64,000 bases of DNA from Onchocerca volvulus (lineage: Eukaryota; Nematoda; Chromadorea; Rhabditida; Onchocercidae), in the NCBI GenBank assembly GCA_000499405.2, contig HG738139.1, forward strand, positions 8,580,616-8,644,615, read 5' to 3'. The translations under genes were made by a program, and so were the position numbers. Each line of letters starts with the position of its first letter. The stretch's first letter is position 1. The notes under the pieces were generated by a model. That model was not told the origin of the DNA. It did not search any database and saw nothing but the letters and a program-made list of their open reading frames with translations. This document shows, piece by piece, positions 49,111 to 64,000 of the stretch.

Positions 49111-50194
49111 AAATCATCTAGCAAATTTAGGCTGATACTTCGAACTTACAGTCATGTCTTATGCTTAGAAACAAATCGATTCTCTGAGTAACAATTTCTT
49201 GGATCTTATATATACCGATAGTCACATTAACAATTATTTGTCTTATCAGCAAAATCTCCGCTATTGTTCGACTGAGAATATCAGAAGACCTTTATTGAAA
49301 CAATTCAATTCATCTTTATTAATCACAAGGATTCTGTTTATTCAACAATATCAAGCATAACAGATCACTTTCCCACTCTCAGTCCAATAGTGAAGCTTAA
49401 TGATTCGTGGATTGTCCGAAAAAAAAAAAATAGAAATGAAAATACCTTATTGAAACCGTTGATCCTCTTTGCTTGCCTATTGCTTTGCTCCCAATGCACC
49501 AATCATTGGCGGCACCATAACTGAAGTTCTCTTGTTTTTCTCTTTCGTGTCAGTCTTATCTTATTTCACTTACATCCAAACCATCAGGCCTTGCAATCAC
49601 AAAATAGAATTTAATTGGTCAAATGGCGTTTGAGAAGCAAATATCGTCAATATATCTGGATTTCTTCACATATCGTGGCAAGATGTTATATAATTTTTGC
49701 GCATGAACGTTGGCAATTTTCGAAACAGTAGTAAATGGACAGTATCATTCATATCCTTGTCATTGATTTCGAAAAGATTCCAAACATTGGAATATCTGAC
49801 GTTTTCAGGTATGTAGGATCGACAACTTCCGAAGCAATAATCGCATGCAACCAGTATTATCTACTTAGTATTAAAAGTATACAATGATTTCACTGTTGAG
49901 TGAAATAGAAACATTTAGTGCAAAAGTTTAATTCATCGGTATCGTGCTGAGAATATTATGATCTTTCTTGGCCTAGATATATAATAAAGGATCTTGAATT
50001 GGGATGTATGTAGGAACTAGAATTGGATGCAAGGATCCACGAACAAACCAATAGTTGATTATGAAATGATGTTTTATTTTCAGAACTTTCAAAAACTTTT
50101 CAACAATTCAATACAAACAAATGTTGCTCTTCAGAGATATTATTCATGTATTAACAGATCATTTATTCAACAAAATCAAAAATGCATCCAATAA
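49111..50194. other. Spacer upstream of MRPS5 3' end
   Basis: About 1.1 kb, AT-rich. No supported feature. Confidence 0.5.
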
Positions 50195-53100
50195 TTATTT
50201 TTCCACAGATTTTGGCAGAATTTCTGACAAGCCAATTCCTTTGGGCAATGGAACCAATCCATTTACCATATTCTGGTGTTTTTGTTCAGCCCATTTCCGA
50301 CGTTCATCGCGAGTCCAACGCGGTACAACATCATCGGCCATCAACCGTATCATACTCTAGTAAGAAAGAATTCTAATAAAACAATAAACTTGTTGCTTTA
50401 ATGAAACAGTAATCAGTAACTTTTGTTTTAATGAAACAGTAATTAGCTTAAAATACATTTCATACATGATCAAAATACAATCTATCAAAAATATTTAACG
50501 TTAATAAGAACTCATTTCTTTTTGATTTTACAAAAAATTCTTTTTCTCGAACTGGTTTTAAAAGTAAACAAAAAAGAGATGAATACTTTATCCCGATTTC
50601 GGAAACGATGTTTGAGCGCCTCAGCAGCAAGATGATTAGGCAGATTTGCATAGAAGGGGACCCGTTTTTTGATCACTGGCAAACGTCCTTCGCCATAAAA
50701 ATCATTCAGCAATAATTTCTGAAAATGTTAGTATTTCAATAATCTTTGCTTTCCTTTACTAATTATTTGGTTTGTGAAAATAAAAGAATGGATGAACCTA
50801 GTCTTTTTAACAAACTTGTTGACAAAATTTTCTAGTGACTGTTATGTAGATAGTGTAATAAATAGTTAAACTCACTTCTTTAGGTTCAATATCTCTCTCT
50901 GTTCTCAATTCTGAATATAAAGGAGAAGCTACTTTGACAGGAAAATATCTTTTGTGCGGAGAAAGTTCAACAACATGTAACTTCTTGCGTTCTGCAAGCT
51001 GTTGATGAGTTTCTTGATTCAAAAGACCTGGAAATAATCACATGCAAATATCGAGAGTTAAAGGAATAAAACAAGCAGATACATTTTACTTTTATTAAAA
51101 GCAATTCCAAAGCTATTCTCACAATGATTATAAATTATTCGTTGTTGACTTTTAAAAGAGTAAAAATGAACTATAACTTGGGTTATCTTGGGTTATCCTA
51201 AAACAGACAAATTAACAATTAACACTGCGGAAGCATACGTAAGTTAGATTAACGAATTTATAAAACTGTTAATGAACTCCTGAAAATAATTACTTCTATT
51301 TCGGACAGTCTTGGAAGAAATGTAATTGAAAATACGAATTTAAATATATGCTATCATCTTTCCTTTGTCTCGTTAATACACAGTTAAATAAGGATGTAAA
51401 ATTAGCAAATTATACATACACTTATAATCTGATTTCAACTTCAAAATTGACAAGTTTTACACTCATTCTTAGCTGGTATTTTGTATGGAAATGAAAAGAG
51501 ATATGTTTTCAAATCAATCGAATTTCTTTTTGAATTTGATCAGAACTAATATCCGTAAATAAGCTATTCTACTCAAAATTTATAAAAAAAGATGTGATGT
51601 ACCATATATCAATTAGTATTAAATAAAGATTACAATCAAGTCAAAAGTATGATGAATATAGTCTATGATTTGAATAAACTTAACAAATTTTGGTCCAATC
51701 AATTGAAAATTACATTGCGATTCTTGAGAATAAGTCCTTAATTCGAGTCTTAAAAAATAAATCTTTGGAAAAATATTGAAAAAAGCTAATTCACTGAACT
51801 ACCAACTAGCTTCTCTTAATGCTCATCAGATCTATCAGACATTACTGAGGAGATGCCTCAGTAATGTCCGAAAGTATGAAAGCATTTCAAATAAGGATTC
51901 GATTTTGATTTCCAATGTTAGTGCTGAAATCAAAAAAGAGATAATGATGAATAATGGGAAAAATCCTAAAAAATATTACACCGATATTGTCAATCAAGAA
52001 TTGGCAAACTAAAAATAAACTTTAGGGAAAAAGCTATAGATAATCGTAGATAAATCTTTCATGACCGCAACAGTATGCTGAACTATTTCTAACGAAGAAA
52101 TCATTTTACGAGCCTGAATTTGGAAAAAAAAAAAAGAAAGAAAAAAGAAGCAAAAATTTCGCTTGTTTTAATATTAATGAAATATTAAGGAAGTCGTGGG
52201 TTAGATATTGTATAAAGGACGGATAGAGAATGCTTTAAAAAAATGCACCAACTATTAAAAATGTACAAATAAAAATTGCACAACTTCAAATATGATCTTT
52301 CGATTTTTTTTCTTAAATTAAAAAAAAAATAAAATTAATCTGCAATTTCTAGATTTTCCGATAATTCACCTATAAAGAAAGCGTGCGTAAGTGCGATATA
52401 ATTTCTGGTAGAACCCATTACTTTACATTCGAGATCTTTGATACCAAGTACCTGGAAAATGCTTGCTTTAAACTAAAAATTTTCGATATAAGAAGATATG
52501 TAAGGAAAAAAAAGGACCACATGTGAATGTAAGAATTTTTTTGATTTGAATGCTGAATTCATAAATAATAAATGGTGAGTTGCAGTAAACTTAATAAAAA
52601 ATGGCTACTATGTCATTTTATTCAAAACTGGAGAAATTTTTAAAAATAGGATAAGATCACCTCACAAATTTTCACAAGTCTCGGATGAGCGACTATACCA
52701 AAATCTTTCGGTCTTCTTTGAGCAAAAATTCGAGTACCACGACATTCGGCATAGAAATCCTGATATATTGTACGGTTCTCTAAAAGTTCCACATATACCA
52801 ATTTTCTTGATGCCATCTTCATTCCATTCACAATAGCACGAATATGATGTTTCAGACCAGCTTTGCCAATTGCATAACCACCAAGACCATTTCCATTACC
52901 TGTGATAATTAAAGCTGACATCGTGTGCTGTCGACCGTACGATGTCATGTTTGTGGTTCTCCGTAACTATAATATAGAAAAATAAAAGAAATTTAAATAA
53001 GTTTAATATGATAATGGAAAAACAGAGCAGCATGTCGGGAAAAGATTTTCCATGAGCCATTATCATTGCATAAATACGGAAACTTTCTATATCCATTATT

Positions 53101-54021
53101 CATCATCAATATTTCAAAGCTAGTCAACTTTATCATTATTATACATCATATAGTGATAACAAATAATTAAAGTATTTCTTTGTCAATGTAATCAAAATAC
53201 CCTTCCAAACTTACTAATTGGATCCATAAACAAAATACACGCACCTGAAGGCAATAAGTTTGAAAGTCATCAAAATAAATATCGCCAATAGGCGGTGGTG
53301 GACCCAATTTCTGACCTTCAACTCGAACGCCAGCAAAACCACGTTCCAATGGATGTAATTTCTCCTTCATTCTTTTTTTCCTAAAAATTTATAGTTTGAG
53401 CCAGGAACTCTAAATCATAATCTAAAGAAAATAAAACCAAATTATTCAAAAATTCTGTGTGTTTGAATATATTTGCATCATGAGAAAAAGCAACTGACGA
53501 AGGTCGAGTAGCTATGATATTTTTCAGACGTTCTTCAACAGCATCGATTTCTTCCTTTGTTTTCTCCATCACCATCACTGGCTCATCATTTGGTACAGTT
53601 AAAGGAGCATTCAGGCCAGGATACTTCACTTTTATAGGACCTAAAAAGTCCACTCCAAGTAAATTGAGTTTTCACTATATATAACCGAATTTCAACATAC
53701 AAAATAAATATCATGAACTTACCAGCACCGATGCGGTAAAACTTTTGAAGATTTAAAACACTCTGGCGAGTTTTGGCTCTTCCTTTCTTAATACCAGCTG
53801 GCGAAAGTGATGTAACCGTCTTCCATAATTCTCGAGCAGGTTCTTAATAATTCAACGCAGTTAAGAATACAATAAATTATAAAGAAAAGTCAATTACAGT
53901 TTAATCTCTTGTTCTCAATAACCATTAAACAGAAAAACATCCATTAAAGCAAACACAAACTTCTCATGAAAAAATTGACTGTATTTTGTCGTATTTGATT
54001 AAACGGGATTAACGATGCCAT
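50195..54021 (-). CDS. mrps-5: Mitochondrial small-subunit ribosomal protein uS5m
   Basis: Component of the mitochondrial 28S ribosomal subunit. Exons, 5' to 3': 54021-53961, 53842-53723, 53652 to about 53450, about 53383-53245, 52966-52661, 52451-52370, 51027-50876, 50718-50587 and 50356-50195. The first exon is a presequence-like MASLIPFNQIRQNTVNFFMR joined in phase to the ARELWKTVTSLSPAG block. The ribosomal S5 core has SALIITGNGNGLGGYAIGKA, where bacterial S5 has the GxGxGxxG signature. The C domain has RNYIALTHAFF followed directly by GLLNQETHQQLAERKKLHVVE, a conserved junction. The boundary between exons 3 and 4 did not resolve in phase (53370-53460), so a micro-exon or unusual splice site is possible. 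Direct repeats of about 30 bases lie just upstream of the last exon, at 50395-50450. Confidence 0.94.
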
Positions 54022-54974
54022 TTCGCACAAAAAGTGCTACAAACCTGAAGCCCGAACTATTTCAACCTTTCGTACTGTTAAATGGCATCATATCAATTTC
54101 CACTCATAGCTGAAACAAAGTATGACAAAATGTTAACACTCCAACAGTTATCTACTCGTCTATATTATAAAGTTGAGTAAGGAAAAGCTACGTCTGTTTG
54201 ACCTATTTTTAAGTTAACTATTAATGTTTCAATCATTTTATTTTCTTTGTGATAATGCATAATCTAAAATGCATTTACAATTTATATGTGCCTGTGCAAA
54301 TTATCACATGAATGATACTGATTTAAGAGAAATAATAGAAGAAATGTATATACATATACATATAACACCTTGCGGTTGAGTACTTTTTCTGTAAAAATTA
54401 TCACATTGTGGAAATTTTATTTTTTTTTATAATCAGTTTGCCTCCTGAACGAAATGAATGATAAAAATGACGAAACACAACGAAACAAATGATCATAAAT
54501 ATGAACGACTAAGAAACAACCAAAATTAGTGATAAGAAAGTGAATAAAAAATAAATTAACACTACTGTGTGTTAAATATATGATGGATTTACCCGTAATC
54601 GCTAACTCGGCTTATACAAATAAAAAGAAGCTGATAAAAGTTCGTATCCCAGAAACATAAGATTAATCAAACATCATATCAAAGCTGCCATATTGCATTT
54701 AGAAACATAATCTTTCATCCCCATCAAGGATCAGTTAATTTCAACATCTGAACAATGCAGAAAGTATAAAGAATAGGATATCATAAATCCACAATATACA
54801 TTACAGAATAATCTCATGCTTTAATGAAAGGAACTGTAGTTGGATAATTGCAAAAGAAATACATGATATAAAACTTTATAATAATACATCTTCACAACTA
54901 TTACAATTATTCTCATATTTCCACGAGATATTGAAGAGGAGGCTCTGTTATGAATATATATAGTTTGAAGATGC
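54022..54974 (-). other. Region between SEL1L stop and MRPS5 start
   Basis: About 950 bases with no open frame of note. It holds the SEL1L 3' UTR and the MRPS5 5' region. Confidence 0.5.
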
Positions 54975-60283
<5,309 letters not shown>

Positions 60284-63200
60284 TATCGAGAACCTACAAA
60301 AAAAAAAAAAAGAAAAAACATTTATAGCAAGTCACGAAAACATTTGCTACATAACTTAATTGATATTTAAACAACACGAATATGAATGAAAGTGAAGAGA
60401 TACCATTTCGAAATTTGCAAGTGAACAAAACAAAATATATGCTTCCCGCTCAACATCTATTCAAAGTATTGCTAACTTATTTTCTAACTTCCGCGCAACC
60501 AATTCCTTATTTTTAATAGCAGCATGCAATAGGAAAATTCTGTAAGATCGTTGGAGCACACAAAATCAACTGAAGCAAAATAATCATTGTTCATATCAAA
60601 CATTTCTTGATTAAAATTCCTTCTTCAAGACAAAAACCAACTAAATTTTAAACTACACAAAGAGTTTTGAAAATAATAAATGGAAATTACCGAATAATCA
60701 AAAAGCATTGGAATTAATTTTCAATTCTCAGAGTGAATATCCTAGATAACCTTAACTTAAAACAGAAATTTTTCAGATTAACGTAATCTTTCGCAAAATC
60801 ATTATTTATCCCTTTCATATGAACATTTCGGAATAACCGACAACTTCCATCTAATATTGGGTCAAGGTTCGACACATTTGCCACTGCATTGTCTTATTGA
60901 AATGTAAATAAAGTTAAGCGAGAAAAACTAGGAAAGTAAGTACTAAGTTCAGAATCGGAATTCCGGATTCCGAAATCATATCTGATACTTCCGGAAACTA
61001 TAGCAGTAAGAAGCACTTACACTTCTGACAATTTTTTTCTGTTTATTCTACTCTAATCTAGTTGCTTCCTATCTGGGTTGCATAAGTGACATTTCAAATA
61101 AAAGAATAAATTCCGAGGTTAGTTCTAGAATGCTTCTGTTTCATGCAATATATATCAGAGTCATTATCAGTTAACATTTAATGATCAAAAATTGGTGTTT
61201 TCTCTCAAATCAGTAACATACTGCCTCTTTTATATTCATAAATTAAATGGGTCAGCAACTTTACGGACTTAAACGTTCAGAATACACATGGTATAAAGGA
61301 ATATAACATTTATTAACTGTCCTTCTTCCTGCAATTCTATTTTTTTCTGTTTTTGTATAATTAACATCTCTTTTCTCTTCCTATTTAATTAAAACAACTT
61401 TGAAACTCATGCGTAATGCAAGAACAAGAACGACAACAAAACTTCCAGTTCTCCATCATAACTAACATATTTTGAGGAAAAAAGTAAACAATGTGATCTC
61501 ACTGTGATTTCTATTGCTATCCAGGAGGTCATTTGAAGATCATTGCTCATTAAGGAATGTTCGTTGCGGTACTGATGAAAAGAAAAAAGTAAAGAATATG
61601 AATAATCGCTATGCATCAGAAAATCGGTAAGCGACCAGTGTTTCGTCAATGACGACTATTCAAGCATTGTTGTCACTATCTTCAGATGGTACTTCGCCAA
61701 AAAGTCAATTTAAAATTCTCCCTCCGCCACCACACAGTTAAAAAACTCTGATCTCACCAATCCAACCAATAATAATCTGCCAACGAAGGATATAAATAAT
61801 AATACGCACTGTCAGCAGAATGATTCTGCGAAAGACTGCACTTATTGCAGCACAATATTTTTCATTCTGTAGTATTGCTTCAGTTCCGTAGTGAATTAAT
61901 CATAGTAGAGGGAATCTATTGGGATATCTCGGGAAGAGGTGGGATGAGTAGTTGTAATTTTGTCAAAGAAAGATTAAGAAACTTTCTTGCTTCCACTGCA
62001 TTTTATATTCCAGGTCTATAACTGTATTTCCTTTTAGAAAATAAAGGAAAAAAAAAAAACAAAATACGCCGTGAATGGAAAACTGTATTTGTTATCGACA
62101 AATGAATGATTTCTATTTAAAATTATCAACAAATGCATGATTTCTATAATTCAATTCCATTGTACCGAAGTGTTTATTTCATATTCCAATGCTTCTGTTT
62201 GATAAACATCTGAAGTACTGTTGCACGTCAATTCGACGTAGATGCATTCATCCTCGAAGATATTGTTACAAATTCGGTATTATATTCTTTGTTACTGCGA
62301 AATCTACATGTTGGTGTATATTTCTGTTATTAATGAGCGTTTAGTATTTTCTTGACTTTTTACCTTACTCATATATATCTTCCATCATCACAGTCGAAAA
62401 CAAAATTTTCCGTCCCTCAGAGTTAATTTATTCAGCTTTGCTAAAGGATACAGTACTTTCAGCGTTGCAGTTCTTCATTTATGTATAATGCGGAAGAAAT
62501 TATGTAACAAATTTGCAATCTCTTTTGGCAGTTACTTTTCGGATAAAGTATCTTTTTCGAAGAAGTTAGAGATATTGCTATATCGACAATTTTAATCTAA
62601 GTTAGTGCAAGAAATATTCTTGTAATAGCTTACTTTCATAGAAGATTTTTTATAGATTTTTTGGGATGGACACGAACAAACACCTCTTCGTGAACTATCT
62701 GTTCGAAATTCGACAAAAAAACAATCCAGAACACAATCCAATATTAGCAGACAGAGAATCTGTAAACTGCTTGAAGGAAACATTTCATTACACATTATCA
62801 TGACGGCACCTCGACCATTCTGCGATATAATTACATTCCTCACAAAGCAACAAATAAACGAAAAAACATTACAACGATGCATGCATCCTCTGCCCTTATC
62901 AATCCTGCAACCAACCAAGCACTCCCAGCGTTCTGCCACACGCTAGCAGTCTCTACTTGCGATATCGCGTCAGTAGTAGCCCTCGTCCTTCTAACTGGTA
63001 AAGCCATCGCTCATTCGAACTCTTACTCTCTTTTGTATGAAACAGTGAACGTTGCATACTCAAGACCACGCCCATTCTATGAGTAGATTCAGTCTCTTTT
63101 TTACTTTATCTGTGGCAAGTTAAAAAAAAAAAGTAGGTATATCTATACGGAAACATGCGCTTATTCGGATGCAACGTTGCATCAAAGTTTCAAATCAACC

Positions 63201-64000
63201 AGTGAAGAGAACTTGCAAAGTTGAGTCAAAAGTAACAGCGAACATTTACATTTTTATCTATGTAGATAATTTCTTAAATTATTTTTTTATGGCTGTACAA
63301 ATCTCACCTTAGTTGAAACAATATCTTTGCCAAGCCCGTATTATTGCATTACATAAACAGGATCAACTTTTTTCCATCATTCTCATTTTTAAATTTTATT
63401 CAAATTCAAAAATTAAAAATTTTATCTAATAGTAACATTTTCTCACTACTTATACTAAATGAAAAGGTCGGAAAAACTTTGAAGGTAACACAAAAAAAGT
63501 AAACAATCGCATGTGAAATCAATTGGCAAAGATGTTCGATAAAATAATTAAGAAAAAACGATCTAAAAGCTTAAACTTTTAAGGTCGCAATGTACAGATA
63601 TTTGACAGAATCCAAACCATGTGCTATGAAATGGTAAGTCATAATTTAATTTATGGCCTTCTAAAAGAAAAATGCAAGAACGATCAAGAGAAGTAATATT
63701 ATGCGATGATAAACTTCTACAGCTTTTTTGCAGTATTATATTAAAATTAAATTAAATAAGGAAGAAAAGGCGAAAGAATAATTGTTCTGAAAGATTTATT
63801 AGGTTCAGACAATCGATAGAAAAATTTTGTGACAGGAAAGATAAGCAATTTATAGTTATAACTGATCGAAACATTCTCAAATTCCTTTTTCCTTCTGCTC
63901 TATTCTATTCTTTATTGGTTATCTTTAATACGTAGATATTTCTTACATTTGATGGATGATGAAGACATCCAAGCGAACATTTTCTTTGAACATGAACTTC
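60284..64000. other. 3.7-kb right-edge region, no supported gene
   Basis: AT-rich, with a slightly GC-richer patch at 62.8-63.1 kb. There a plus frame (62877-63086, 69 codons) and a minus frame (62592-62939) overlap; neither has a motif or splice partner. The left part must contain the SEL1L promoter. No terminal repeats or RNA genes are seen. Confidence 0.5.

Noticed and set aside
52035..52120. Exon-like stretch between mrps-5 exons 6 and 7
   Set aside because: The conserved sequence continues directly from 52370 to 51027 with matching phase, so this is intron.
61407..61649. 80-codon minus-strand frame
   Set aside because: No motif, no neighbouring exons, composition like the surrounding spacer.
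62592..63086. Overlapping plus and minus frames at the right edge
   Set aside because: Slightly higher GC only; no recognisable domain and no splice support.

Overview
The window is nuclear DNA from a nematode. It is strongly AT-rich, its genes have many small exons and introns of tens to about 1,400 bases, and TTTTCAG/TTTAG acceptors sit just before several start codons, as expected where messages receive a spliced leader. The gene set and introns longer than those of Caenorhabditis fit a spirurid, probably filarial, worm. That placement is inference. I saw no bacterial (Wolbachia-type) genes, no CRISPR array and no intact transposon. Exon models were made by hand: each reported splice joins reading frames and, unless noted, uses GT/AG ends.

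Layout. 0.9-4.8 kb (+): a doubtful small gene, then an F-box/leucine-rich-repeat protein of 440 aa. 6.4-12.5 kb (-): a mitochondrial ClpX-type ATPase without the usual N-terminal zinc domain, with a tRNA-Ala(AGC) gene inside one intron. 14-21 kb: two decayed BEL/Pao retrotransposon pieces flanking an omega-class glutathione S-transferase (-). 22.1-27.5 kb (-): a possible small gene and a tandem pair of SRSF1/ASF-type splicing factors with identical intron phases. 27.9-30.7 kb (+): an Artemis/SNM1C-type nuclease reduced to its catalytic core. 31.7-33.5 kb (-): a small secreted cysteine-rich protein with a thrombospondin-type start. 36-37.2 kb (+): a pepsin-inhibitor-3-like domain joined to a very histidine-rich tail. 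37.5-38 kb (-): a possible receptor relic. 39.1-42 kb (+): LRRC47.

The right half is a run of conserved minus-strand housekeeping genes: CNOT9 (deadenylase complex), eIF3m (translation initiation), mitochondrial ribosomal protein uS5m and SEL1L (ER-associated degradation). eIF3m-CNOT9 and SEL1L-MRPS5 are same-strand pairs about 0.5 and 1 kb apart and may be operons. The last 3.7 kb shows no gene I can support.

Most genes act in basic RNA, protein and DNA maintenance. Lineage-specific interest lies in the His-rich inhibitor-like protein, the cysteine-rich secreted protein, the duplicated splicing factor, the core-only Artemis and the ClpX lacking its zinc domain.
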